Of a DNA stretch of 34,386 nucleotides, positions 23,813 through 32,783 are shown piece by piece (the first letter of the stretch is position 1; each line of letters starts with the position of its first letter). A model generated the notes under the pieces. That model saw only the letters and a list, made by a program, of their open reading frames with translations. It ran no database searches and had not been told where the DNA came from. Source of the DNA: Bacteroidaceae bacterium (GTDB lineage Bacteria; Bacteroidota; Bacteroidia; Bacteroidales; Bacteroidaceae); NCBI GenBank assembly GCA_017556045.1, contig JAFZFF010000011.1, positions 1 to 34,386 of the forward strand. Reading direction: 5' to 3'. The translations under genes and the position numbers were made by a program.

Positions 23813-25957
23813 ATGAAGAAATTGTTATTGTCAATGGTGGCAGCCCTGGTGCTCGCATCATGCGGAAACAATCCCGCAGAGGTGGGTGCACTGCTCGACC
23901 GTGTAGGTGGAGAGGGTACTTCTGCACGCATTGAGACTCAAGTGAAGAAGTCACTTGCCAAGGATGGCAAGGAGGTGTTCGTAATCGGCGAGAAGAAGGG
24001 CAAGCCCTTTATTCAGGGTAGCTCAAAGAGTGCGCTGACTACTGGTATCGGTTGGTATCTCAATCACTATGTTCACGTGAACCTCACATGGAATAACCTC
24101 ACTACAGACCTCTCTAAGGTGACATTCCCCGTGCCCGAGACTAAGGAAGTACGCAACTGTAGCGCTGACTACAGATATTATCTCAACTACTGTACATTCT
24201 CATACACCATGGGATTCTGGACCAAGGAGCGCTGGGAGCAGGAAATCGACTGGATGGCTCTCCATGGTATCAACATCCCCTTGGCTCTCGTAGGTACCGA
24301 TGTGGTATGGAAGAACGTGCTCACCGAGCTCGGCTATAGCAGAGAGGAAGTGGACAAGTTCGTAGCTGGTCCTGGATTCCAGGCTTGGTGGCTCATGAGT
24401 AACCTCGAGGGTTGGGGTGGTCCTAACCCCGACTGGTGGTATGAGCGTCAGGAGAACCTCAGCAAGTTTATCTTGGGCCGTATGAGAGAACTTGGCATGG
24501 ATCCCGTATTGCCTGGTTTCGGTGGCGTGGTTCCCAGCACAGCTAAGGATAAGCTCGGTATCGATGCTACAGACCAGGGTCACTGGTGCTCAGGCTTCCG
24601 TCGTCCCTCATTCTTGCAGCCCACTGACGAGCGCTATGGTGAGATCGCACAGATCTACTACAAGCACTTGGAGAAGGTGATGGGTAAGTCAAAGTACTAC
24701 TCTATGGACCCCTTCCACGAGGGTGGCCGCACACAGGGTATCAACCTTAAGGGGGCATTCACAACTATCTATAATGAGATGCAGAAGCACTCTCCTGGTT
24801 CTACATGGGTAATCCAGGCATGGGACCAGAACCCCCGCAAGGAGGCTTTGGATACTATCCCCAAGGGTGGATTCATCGTGCTCGACCTCTATGGCGAGGG
24901 TATCTGTAAGTGGGAGAACAATGGCTTCCATGGCCACGACTTCCTCTGGTGTATGCTCCACAACTTCGGTGGTAAGACTGGTATGCATGGACGCTACGAC
25001 TCTATGCTGAATAACTACTACAGAGCATTGGAGACGTACCCCGACGGTGTGAAGGGCCTTGGTGCTACTCCCGAAGGCTTGGAGACTTGCCCCGTGCTCT
25101 ACGACCTCTTGTTTGAGCTCCCTTGGATGAGCAAGGAAGAGGGTGAAGGCTGGATCAAGAGATACTCTGAGGCTCGTTACGGCGAGAAGAGCGAGGCTAT
25201 GGAGCAGGGTTGGGAAATCTTGTCAAAGTCTGTGCTCAACTGCCCCAATCAGTCACAGGACGTAGAGGCAGTTATCTGTGCTCGTCCCGCACTCGACGTA
25301 CGTCGCGTATCAGGATGGGGTACCACTCAGATCTATCACGATATCACCAAGGTGCGTGAGGCTGCAGCAGCAATGCTCAAGGAGAAGGATCGCTTCAGAG
25401 GCAACCCCAACTATGAGTATGATATCGCTGACGTAGTGCGTCAGACTCTCACTGACTCTACATACTACCTCCTCAAGGATATCGCAGCAAGCTATAACAA
25501 CAAGGATATGGTAGCATTCAAGGAGCAGTACACCGTATTCCTCGGCGTATTGGAAGACCTCAACCGTCTGCTCTCACAGATCAACCTCTTCAAGCTGGAG
25601 AATTGGACACAGTCTGCACGCCGCATCTGTGACGAGGTGCCCGGTACTACTGAGGCTGACCGTGACTGGATGGAGTGGAACGCACGTACTTTGATCTCTG
25701 TATGGGGTCCTGAGCAGTGCGCTGAGCGTGGCCGTTTGCACGACTACTCAAGCCGCCAGTGGGGTGGTATGTTGGGTGACTTCCAGCGTGCACGTTGGGA
25801 GATGTTCTTCACCGCTCTCGAGGAGGGTAAGACTATCTCTCAGCCCGAGTGGTTCAAGTGGGAAGAAAACTGGACTCATGGCAAGACCATCACTCCTGTA
25901 CCTGCTGAAGATCCTGTAGCTATCGCTGAGGAGCTCTATAACAAGTACTTCAACTAA
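23813..25957 (+). CDS. GH89 alpha-N-acetylglucosaminidase (lipoprotein)
   Basis: 714 residues. A lipoprotein signal MKKLLLSMVAALVLASC places the anchored Cys at residue 17. The GH89 (NAGLU-type) architecture is complete: an N-terminal alpha/beta domain (SALTTGIGWYLNHYVHVNLTW), then the catalytic barrel with CTFSYTMGFWTKERWEQEIDWMALHGINIPLAL and PGFGGVVPSTA. Glu303 in DPFHEGG (acid/base position) and Glu421 in GATPEGLE (nucleophile position) follow, with a C-terminal helical domain including DYSSRQWGGMLGDFQRARW. The enzyme releases terminal alpha-linked GlcNAc, as found in heparan sulfate and the GlcNAc-alpha-1,4-Gal caps of gastric-type mucin. Membrane-anchored, probably periplasmic or surface. 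It is flanked by the large binding protein and a GH20 hexosaminidase, which favours host glycans as substrate. Confidence 0.95.
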   Translation: MKKLLLSMVAALVLASCGNNPAEVGALLDRVGGEGTSARIETQVKKSLAKDGKEVFVIGEKKGKPFIQGSSKSALTTGIGWYLNHYVHVNLTWNNLTTDLSKVTFPVPETKEVRNCSADYRYYLNYCTFSYTMGFWTKERWEQEIDWMALHGINIPLALVGTDVVWKNVLTELGYSREEVDKFVAGPGFQAWWLMSNLEGWGGPNPDWWYERQENLSKFILGRMRELGMDPVLPGFGGVVPSTAKDKLGIDATDQGHWCSGFRRPSFLQPTDERYGEIAQIYYKHLEKVMGKSKYYSMDPFHEGGRTQGINLKGAFTTIYNEMQKHSPGSTWVIQAWDQNPRKEALDTIPKGGFIVLDLYGEGICKWENNGFHGHDFLWCMLHNFGGKTGMHGRYDSMLNNYYRALETYPDGVKGLGATPEGLETCPVLYDLLFELPWMSKEEGEGWIKRYSEARYGEKSEAMEQGWEILSKSVLNCPNQSQDVEAVICARPALDVRRVSGWGTTQIYHDITKVREAAAAMLKEKDRFRGNPNYEYDIADVVRQTLTDSTYYLLKDIAASYNNKDMVAFKEQYTVFLGVLEDLNRLLSQINLFKLENWTQSARRICDEVPGTTEADRDWMEWNARTLISVWGPEQCAERGRLHDYSSRQWGGMLGDFQRARWEMFFTALEEGKTISQPEWFKWEENWTHGKTITPVPAEDPVAIAEELYNKYFN

Positions 25958-25973
25958 TCAATTAGCATAAATA

Positions 25974-26006
25974 AAAAGGGCATCCCACTGGGGTGCCCTT
26001 TTTTTT
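25974..26006 (+). terminator. Terminator of the GH89 gene
   Basis: AAAAGGGCATCCC (25974-25986), loop ACT, GGGGTGCCCTTTT (25990-26002), continuing into a T-run to 26006. The stem is essentially the same as the terminators at 23616 and 28097. Confidence 0.92.
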
Positions 26007-26033
26007 ATTGGACTCCTCTGTTTTTTGCATAGA

Positions 26034-26065
26034 TTTGGATATGTTAACTATTATGTGTAATTTTG
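26034..26065 (+). promoter_or_regulatory. Promoter of the GH20 gene
   Basis: TTTG (26034-26037), exactly 20 bases, TAATTTTG (26058-26065), a full match. It lies about 28 bases before the ATG at 26094 and after the GH89 terminator, so GH20 can be transcribed on its own. Confidence 0.7.
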
Positions 26066-26093
26066 CTTAAAATAATCTATTCTAATACATTTT

Positions 26094-28064
26094 ATGCATA
26101 AGAGAATTTTTACGCTGTGTATCGTGCTGCTCACCTTGGGCGCTATGGGTACACTAAAAGCTGAGAATGAGAAACCGTTTGTAATCCCCGAACTGCGCCA
26201 CTGGCAGGGAGGCGAAGGCGTATTGGCTGTAAGCAATGGCACCAAGGTGCTCTATACCGACGCAGAGCTGGCTACTGCAGCTGAGGAGTTGGCCAAGGAC
26301 TATGGCTTGCTCTTTGGTAAGGGTATGAAAGCAAAAGCTACGAAAGCCAGTGCTAAGGTACCCGCAGGTGCTATCGTCATTAGCCTCACTACAGATGAAG
26401 AGTTGGGCGCTGAGGGTTACAGCATCGAAATTGGTGAGAATGTAGTAGTCAAGGCACAGACCCCGACAGGTGCTTACTGGGCTACACGTACCTTGCTCCA
26501 GGTGTTGGAGGCAAGCAGTGGTGAAAGCCTTCCTAAGGGTACTGTACGCGACTGGCCCGACTATCCTATCCGTGGATATATGATTGACGTAGGTCGTAAG
26601 CATGTACCCCTGGAGTATCTTGTAGAGTATGCCAAGGTTATGGCTTATTACAAGATGAACACTTTCCAGATTCACCTCAATGACCGTGCTGCAAGAATGC
26701 ACAAAGATACTTGGGAAGATACCTATGCAGCCTTCCGCCTCGAGAGTGAGCTATTCCCTGAACTGACTGCTAAGGATGGATTCTACACCAAGGATGGTTT
26801 CCGTCAGTTCCAAAAGGATGCGGCAAAGATTTGTGTGAACATTATTCCCGAGATTGACATACCAGCTCACTCGCTCTGCTTCTCAAATTTCCGCAAGGAG
26901 TTTGGCTCAGAAGAGTATGGCCTTGATCATCTCGACCTCTTCAATCCTAACGTGTACACCTTCCTTGACTCTCTCTTCACTGAGTATCTTGAGGGTGATG
27001 ACCCTGTATTTGCAGGTCCTAACGTACATATCGGAACTGATGAGTACTCTAATAAGGACAAGAAGGTCGTAGAGCAGTTCCGCGCATTGACAGACCGCTA
27101 TCTCCGCCTCGTGCAGAGCTTTGGCAAGCAGCCTTGGTTGTGGGGCGCACTTACCCATGCTAAGGGTGAGACTCCTGTCATCTCTGATAATGTGGTTATG
27201 CAGTGCTGGTATCCCTCATATGCCAACCCTACAGACATGAAGAACTTGGGTTACAAGCTCGTATGTATTCCTTCATGGACCACATACATCGTGCCTGCAG
27301 CTGGCTACTACGCCGACTATCTTAACGTGGCAAGACTCTATAACGAATGGCATCCGGGTACATTTAACAAACATATACTTGACCCCAAAGACCCCTGTCT
27401 GTTAGGTGGTATGTTTGCAGTGTGGAATGACATTGCCTTTAACGGAATCTCTGTAGATGATATCCACGATCGTACCATCCCTGCAACACAAACCATGGCT
27501 GCAGCTACATGGAGCTACAGCTACAGAACCGTGCCTTTCCGTGAGTTTGACACTAAGCGTCACAATCTCGCAGAGGCTCCTGGTGTAAATGAACTTGGTC
27601 GCTTCCGTGCTCCTAAGGGTGTAGTATACAGCCTTGATAAGGTGAAGCCCGGCAAGAAGTATCCCATCAAGAAGGCTGGTTACCACAATACCATCAGTTT
27701 CCATATCGATGGAGCTAAGGAGGAAGCTGGTGCATTGCTCTTCTCTAATGACGTGACTAAGTTCTATCTCAGCAGCCCCGTAGATAGACGTATGGCCTTC
27801 TCACGCGATGGTTATCTCTATCACTTCGACTACTACGTAGAGGAGGGTAAGAGTCATGATATCCGTATCGAGTGTCACAACCATGCCACACGCCTCTATG
27901 TGGACGGCAAGCTGAAGGACGAACTCAAGCGCGAGAAGAGATGGACACGCGATGAGGAGCAGCATGATTATGTACAGACTCTTCACTTCCCCTTGCAGCA
28001 GGCTGGTGAGTTTAAGAGCTCTATTACCGACTTCAAGGTGGAGAACTTCATCCTTGGAAAGTAA
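26094..28064 (+). CDS. GH20 beta-N-acetylhexosaminidase with C-terminal lectin-like domain
   Basis: 656 residues. Signal peptide MHKRIFTLCIVLLTLGAMGTLKA. About 25-150 is the GH20b-type N-terminal domain, ending GAYWATRTLLQVLEA. The catalytic barrel follows: YPIRGYMIDVGRKHVPLEYLVEYAKVMAYYKMNTFQIHLND, IIPEIDIPAHS, and the Asp316-Glu317 pair in HIGTDEYSN, the GH20 polarising Asp and general acid for substrate-assisted catalysis. Most GH20 enzymes have GGDE here, so GTDE is a variant. WLWGAL and MFAVWND complete the barrel. The last 150 residues (about 510-656) look like a concanavalin/laminin-G-type beta-sandwich (NTISFHIDGAKEEAGALLFS to ITDFKVENFILGK), probably for glycan binding. It removes terminal beta-linked GlcNAc or GalNAc. 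Transcribed separately from, but probably used together with, GH89. Confidence 0.92.
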   Translation: MHKRIFTLCIVLLTLGAMGTLKAENEKPFVIPELRHWQGGEGVLAVSNGTKVLYTDAELATAAEELAKDYGLLFGKGMKAKATKASAKVPAGAIVISLTTDEELGAEGYSIEIGENVVVKAQTPTGAYWATRTLLQVLEASSGESLPKGTVRDWPDYPIRGYMIDVGRKHVPLEYLVEYAKVMAYYKMNTFQIHLNDRAARMHKDTWEDTYAAFRLESELFPELTAKDGFYTKDGFRQFQKDAAKICVNIIPEIDIPAHSLCFSNFRKEFGSEEYGLDHLDLFNPNVYTFLDSLFTEYLEGDDPVFAGPNVHIGTDEYSNKDKKVVEQFRALTDRYLRLVQSFGKQPWLWGALTHAKGETPVISDNVVMQCWYPSYANPTDMKNLGYKLVCIPSWTTYIVPAAGYYADYLNVARLYNEWHPGTFNKHILDPKDPCLLGGMFAVWNDIAFNGISVDDIHDRTIPATQTMAAATWSYSYRTVPFREFDTKRHNLAEAPGVNELGRFRAPKGVVYSLDKVKPGKKYPIKKAGYHNTISFHIDGAKEEAGALLFSNDVTKFYLSSPVDRRMAFSRDGYLYHFDYYVEEGKSHDIRIECHNHATRLYVDGKLKDELKREKRWTRDEEQHDYVQTLHFPLQQAGEFKSSITDFKVENFILGK

Positions 28065-28096
28065 TGACAAAGAAGTAATGAAATAGTGATAATATG

Positions 28097-28125
28097 AAAG
28101 GGCATCCTTCGGGTGCCCTTTTTTT
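28097..28125 (+). terminator. Terminator of the GH20 gene
   Basis: AAAGGGCATCC (28097-28107), loop TTC, GGGTGCCCTTT (28111-28121), then a T-run. This is the third copy of the same stem in this region. Confidence 0.92.
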
Positions 28126-28136
28126 ATGAGACTCTG

Positions 28137-28297
28137 AGCTTATGAGCCATGAGTAATGAGCTCATGAGGTGGAAGTATGGAGTTAGTTGTGAGCTATGAA
28201 CTGAATATTATATGTGGCGATTCGGAAGGCAATTCACCGTGCAAGGCATATGGCTCACTACTCATAGCTCCTTGCTCCTCGCTCATGGCTCAAAGCC
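28137..28297. repeat. Palindromic word-repeat element between the GH20 and TamB-like genes
   Basis: The left side (28137-28200) repeats variants of GAGCCATGAG and GAGCTATGA. The right side (28240-28296) carries the complements (CTCATAGCTC, CTCATGGCTCA); TGAGCCATGAG at 28143-28153 is the exact complement of 28282-28292. The centre (about 28213-28242) contains GGCGATTCGGAAGGCAATTC, resembling the centres of the repeats at 582-680 and 1881-1975. Both genes converge on it, so a bidirectional 3'-end role is possible. Confidence 0.55.
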
Positions 28298-31200
28298 CTA
28301 AGCTTTCTTTTTGCTCTTGCGTGAGCGGCTTTTAGGGGCTTTTTCCTTGCGACTCTTTGCTTTGGGAGCGGCCTCTTTGCGTGTGAAAGTAGGGAAGGGG
28401 AGGTACTTGAAATCTTGCTGATAGATCAATCCCACGCCCCATGTGTTGAGAGATGTCTTGGTGAAGTAGCGATCATTGGTCTTGTTGTAGCCTCTAACGC
28501 TGAGTCCATTGAAGAGGAGGTAGCGGGCATCAAAGTCACCGATGAAGTTGGTGGCATATATCGGATTGTCGCGGTAGCCAAGGTTGCCGTTGATGAGGAG
28601 GCGATTGTTGAGGAGGCGGCCTTCGAGCATACCCTCAATCTCCATGTTTTCGCGTAAGTCGTTGGTCGATTCGCCCAAGAGATTGTCTGTACGGATATTA
28701 CTGCTGAAGTTCCAGTTGTCGTTGTCGATGATGTTGGTCAATAGATTATTGATCTGTCCAGAGATGGTAGAGCTGAAGAGTGCCTCCATGCCTGCTCCCT
28801 GGCCATTCTGACTTATGTCTTGGGTGTAGAATCTGCTGGTACTGAGGAGGTAGATGAACTGAAGGTTACGCTGCTCCTCGGTGCTGGTGTAGCTGCGCAA
28901 GATGGATCTCTCCTCTTCTGTGGCTCTGGGGAGCTCTAGCTCGAAGGACAGGATGGGGTCGTTCAGCGTATTGGTGATGCGGAGCAAACAGTTGACCTGC
29001 ACGTTGCCCGTAAGTTCAGGACTGAGGTCTTTGAGCGGAGCCTGGCTCACGATATGGCGTGCAGTGATGTCTAACTTGGCGTTCAGTGGATCACCATCAA
29101 AGTTGACGTAGCTGTCTGCGAGCACGTCGAACTTCTTGTTGATGAGGTTCTGCAGGCTGAGGTTGTATGAACCGCGATCAATGGTGTAGCGGCCAAAGAG
29201 CTTGATGTCGTCGTCGATAATCTCGATGTTGAGGTCGCCATTTCCGGTCACACTGATGTGGTCATCGGCAGCTTGGTTCATGACAAGCTTCACCTTAGCT
29301 TTGGGGTCGATATTGGCCGCAATGTTAAGATATAGGGGCATGACCTCAGTGCCATTGCGTCTTACACGCATGGGTTGCTCTAAGTTGCTGGGTACATGGC
29401 GATTGGCGTTGCGGTCTTCAAAGGTGAGGAAGGACTCGCTCGAGGTGAGGTTTTGCTCCATGATATTGAGGGCAAATACAGACTCAGCCTCGGGGTGTGC
29501 GGTGATGTCTACATACAAGGGTTCGCGCGGGCCTGTTTTAACAGAGATATAGCCAGTGCCATAGATGGTGGTGTAGAAGCTGTCACTACCTGTATCAGGG
29601 AGGTCGATGCCGAGGATGTTGCGCGCATCTACGTTGAGGTCTACTGCAAAGTCATTGATACGTGAGTGGGTGACTACTCCATTGACATATCCCTCTTCGC
29701 CTCGGAAGTCTCTCAGCAGGGTGTTCTTGAAGTGTATCTTACCTGGTGTGAAGTAGAGAGAGTCACAGAGTGTATAGCTGGCATTGGTGGGGATGAGTCT
29801 AAGGTCAGCCTCGGCAAGTAGTGAGCCTTGGATGTCGAGTGAGTCGAGCTTACCTCCCAGGAGGATGTGACCACTGGCATGACCCTTGATGTCGCTCATG
29901 AATGTGCACAGCAGGGTGTTGAGGAACGAAATGTTGGTGCTGTCAGCAGTGATGTCGAGCCACAGTTCGTTATCGGCGATATCTAATGCTCCATCAATAT
30001 TAGTGGTATGCTGCTGGTTTTCAGTGATGTCTACGGTGAAGTCGAGCTGTGACTCTTCTTGGTTCCAGTGTGCATTTACCAGTGCGTCGCCCATAGTGCC
30101 TTTGCAGAAGCTGAAGTCCTTGGCATTGATCTGTGCGTCAAGGTAGGGGGTGGGACTATACAGTGCAGAGGCGTCGATGTAGCCGCTCATCTTACCTCCG
30201 AAGGTGAGGCCTTTGAGGTTGGTCATCGAGATCAGATAGCTGAGGTCCACGTCGTTAAGTCTGATGTTGAGCGTGTCAGAGGGGGAGTCGGCAATGCTAC
30301 CGTCAATATTGAGATATTGCGCTTCTCCCTGTGCGAAGTGGAGGTCTTTGATAGTGGTACACTGTGGACTCAGGTATAGGTCGAAGGGGTGTAACGCCCA
30401 TGTGGCCTGCTTGATCGTAGTGCTGGAGCTATCGCTCTTGATATGTATCGCCAACTCGTTATCGGCAGTGTGCCAGAGGTCTGCCGTCGCGCTAAACGAA
30501 CCATCGAGGAGTCCTGGAGTGTTGCTCTTCCACTGTGCTGTGAGGTCAATGCTGTCGTTGGCAGCAATGGCCTTGATGCCTGCAGTGATATAGCTGCCAT
30601 CAGTAGCTCGTCTGGTACCGTTAACCTCAAGTGTGCTGTTCGCCTCGGTAGCTCTGTAGTCGAGGGTGAGCGGATTGAAGTTGTGTCCGTTATAGCTTAT
30701 CTGATTGGCTCTGATGTTGGCCCAAGATTCTTTGGTGTGACTCTGCAATTGTGCCTTAGCCTCAATCACTTTGTCCATGCTGATGGGGAGCAATAGCAAT
30801 TCGCGGAGGGGGGTTGCGTCGTATATCCAGAGCTGTACGTAGCAGTCCTTGTTTTCGGCGTCGAGCTTCTGCGAACTGTTGCTATTACCTAATGATGGTA
30901 GGTAGCGATTGATATGGGAAGAGAGGTAGGCTGCCAAGTCCTTATAGTTGGAGTCGCTGATGAAATTGGCATTGAGGAAGTTTGAGCCGATAGAGATGTT
31001 TTTCTTCTCCAACTCGCTGGATGTGATGGTAATCTTTCCTACATTGTAGTCACCCTCATCATGGTGCATGGTGATCTCGTTGATCTCGATTTTTCCTTTG
31101 AGGTGGTCTATGTCTTTGCCTTCAAGTTTACCTTCGAGATGTGTGCTGAAGCTCTTTCCTTCGTGCATCTCGATGAGCTTTACGGCATGTAGGTCCATGC

Positions 31201-32686
31201 TATCAGCTTGGATGTTAATTTCGTACTTAGGCAATTGCTCACCCTTGTCGTAGTTGGCAGTCAGAGCAAGCTTGGCATTAGGGTCGTGTACGTTGATGCT
31301 GGCCTCAGCCTTCAAGGGTGAATACTCTCCCTTCAGACTGATAGACTGGTACTCATAGCCCAAGAGGTTTGTCTTCGTGGCTTCACCCGTGATCGTCGCC
31401 TGCAGGGGTAGGGGAGTGTTGGTGGCGTGAGCATCGTACTTGCCCTTGGCTTGCAGTGTGATGTAGGTGCTGGCAAGTGGGCTTGTGGGGATGACTTTCG
31501 CTACGTTGATAGGTGCTCCTGTGACCTTAGCTGTGTAGTTTCCCTTGCCATTCATGTTAAACTTTGCAGTCACGTTACCAGCATCTGTATTTGCTTGTAG
31601 ATCAATGGTGTTGTCTTCCTTGCTAAGGTGTGCTTTACCTTTGGCGCTGACCTCCCCGATACGGACGAGTTCAGTAGGTATCAGCTCGTAGATCTCGGGT
31701 GCTTGCTCTGCCAATGAGGTCCATGTCTGAGTGCCCCAAGCAACTTCTTGTAGTTCGATGTCTATGGCCTCTTTGGTGAGCTTCTGTAGGTTAGCGGTAG
31801 CGCTTACCTTGCAGCTCAGTCCATAGTCGTCAGAGTTGATGGAGATGTTTTTAGCATTGAAATCCTGCAGGTTACCGTAGAAGAGTCCCGATAGGTGTAT
31901 CTCATCCTTCAGGCCACGTAGCTCGGGGCATAGGTAGCTGATGTCTTTGGGCGTGATGTGTGAGGGGCGTATGGCTCCCTTGATGGTGAGGCTCTCGGCG
32001 AAGTTATCAGGCGAGTAGCTTGCCCATATCGTGTCGAGTCGCAGGTCGCTTTGAGGCAGTTCGAGGTGGAAGTTTGCCAATGTAGCGCCCTGGTGATTGC
32101 CCACGAAGCGGAGGTAGAGGTCGTTGACCTGCATACCCGATTGTTCCTTGAAGTTGAGCTCTCGTATCATGCAGCTGATAGAGTCGCTCGTGAATGTCTT
32201 CAGCGACAGGTGAGCCGACAGGTCATCTATGCCGATATGGCGTGCACTGAATTGCTGAGGCTTATGCTCCTCTGAGAGGACGTTGTAGCTGAACTTTGCG
32301 TGTCTGATAATCAGTGTGTTGATGCGGAGGTCAAGGAGCGAGGTTTTCTTCTTTTCTTTGGTAGCGAAGGCATCGAGTAGGAATTGGTAGTTGGGTATCG
32401 CTGTGAGATCCTCCTTGTAGATATTTACATCGGGGTAGAAGATACGGATGTTGCGTATCGACAACTTGCGCTTGAGCAGTGTCTTCCACTCAAATTTGGC
32501 AGCTATGCGGCTTGTCGAGATGAGATGTTCGCCCTCTTGGTCGTCTATCGTCAGGCTGTCTATGACCAGATCGTTCGGGAATAGCCAGTGCACTCCGCCG
32601 ATATTGACGCGGGTGCCGATATGATTTTCCAGCTCGGTAGCTACAAGCACAGATACGCGTTGCTGCACTCGGGGTGAGTTGAGCAA
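28298..32686 (-). CDS. tamB: TamB-like translocation/assembly module protein (AsmA/DUF490 family)
   Basis: 1462 residues from the TTG at 32686, the first conventional start codon. In-frame coding continues upstream as KRRRKIQLILGFVALLV to about 32755, a typical TamB membrane anchor, without any ATG or GTG, so the true start is probably non-canonical (see the finding). The body is a very long beta-helical, lipid-groove-like repeat region (for example VNIGGVHWLFPNDLVIDSLTIDD). The last 400 residues are the conserved TamB/DUF490 domain (YTIDRGSYNLSLQNLINKKFDVLADSYVNFDG, PLKDLSPELTGNVQVNCLLRI, NLGYRDNPIYATNF), ending in a Lys/Arg-rich tail (KSRSRKSKKKA). Such proteins span the periplasm and help phospholipid transport or outer-membrane protein assembly. 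Divergent from nqrA. Confidence 0.85.
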   Translation of the reverse strand: MLNSPRVQQRVSVLVATELENHIGTRVNIGGVHWLFPNDLVIDSLTIDDQEGEHLISTSRIAAKFEWKTLLKRKLSIRNIRIFYPDVNIYKEDLTAIPNYQFLLDAFATKEKKKTSLLDLRINTLIIRHAKFSYNVLSEEHKPQQFSARHIGIDDLSAHLSLKTFTSDSISCMIRELNFKEQSGMQVNDLYLRFVGNHQGATLANFHLELPQSDLRLDTIWASYSPDNFAESLTIKGAIRPSHITPKDISYLCPELRGLKDEIHLSGLFYGNLQDFNAKNISINSDDYGLSCKVSATANLQKLTKEAIDIELQEVAWGTQTWTSLAEQAPEIYELIPTELVRIGEVSAKGKAHLSKEDNTIDLQANTDAGNVTAKFNMNGKGNYTAKVTGAPINVAKVIPTSPLASTYITLQAKGKYDAHATNTPLPLQATITGEATKTNLLGYEYQSISLKGEYSPLKAEASINVHDPNAKLALTANYDKGEQLPKYEINIQADSMDLHAVKLIEMHEGKSFSTHLEGKLEGKDIDHLKGKIEINEITMHHDEGDYNVGKITITSSELEKKNISIGSNFLNANFISDSNYKDLAAYLSSHINRYLPSLGNSNSSQKLDAENKDCYVQLWIYDATPLRELLLLPISMDKVIEAKAQLQSHTKESWANIRANQISYNGHNFNPLTLDYRATEANSTLEVNGTRRATDGSYITAGIKAIAANDSIDLTAQWKSNTPGLLDGSFSATADLWHTADNELAIHIKSDSSSTTIKQATWALHPFDLYLSPQCTTIKDLHFAQGEAQYLNIDGSIADSPSDTLNIRLNDVDLSYLISMTNLKGLTFGGKMSGYIDASALYSPTPYLDAQINAKDFSFCKGTMGDALVNAHWNQEESQLDFTVDITENQQHTTNIDGALDIADNELWLDITADSTNISFLNTLLCTFMSDIKGHASGHILLGGKLDSLDIQGSLLAEADLRLIPTNASYTLCDSLYFTPGKIHFKNTLLRDFRGEEGYVNGVVTHSRINDFAVDLNVDARNILGIDLPDTGSDSFYTTIYGTGYISVKTGPREPLYVDITAHPEAESVFALNIMEQNLTSSESFLTFEDRNANRHVPSNLEQPMRVRRNGTEVMPLYLNIAANIDPKAKVKLVMNQAADDHISVTGNGDLNIEIIDDDIKLFGRYTIDRGSYNLSLQNLINKKFDVLADSYVNFDGDPLNAKLDITARHIVSQAPLKDLSPELTGNVQVNCLLRITNTLNDPILSFELELPRATEEERSILRSYTSTEEQRNLQFIYLLSTSRFYTQDISQNGQGAGMEALFSSTISGQINNLLTNIIDNDNWNFSSNIRTDNLLGESTNDLRENMEIEGMLEGRLLNNRLLINGNLGYRDNPIYATNFIGDFDARYLLFNGLSVRGYNKTNDRYFTKTSLNTWGVGLIYQQDFKYLPFPTFTRKEAAPKAKSRKEKAPKSRSRKSKKKA

Positions 32687-32775
32687 CGTCGAAAATCCAA
32701 TGACCAGCAGTGCTACGAAGCCAAGGATGAGCTGTATTTTTCTTCTCCTTTTTATACCTTTATTAGTAACCTTCG

Positions 32776-32783
32776 CAAAGATA
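32776..32783 (-). promoter_or_regulatory. tamB: -7 box of the TamB-like gene, proximal
   Basis: The minus strand reads TATCTTTG, a perfect match. The predicted transcription start is near 32769, only about 14 bases before the ATA at 32755. A second perfect TATCTTTG lies at 32811-32818, 35 bases upstream, so two start sites are possible. The proximal box limits how far upstream translation can begin. Confidence 0.6.

Noticed and set aside
19996..28064. Classical polysaccharide utilisation locus
   Set aside because: No SusC/SusD pair, sensor or sulfatase lies in or next to the cluster within this window.
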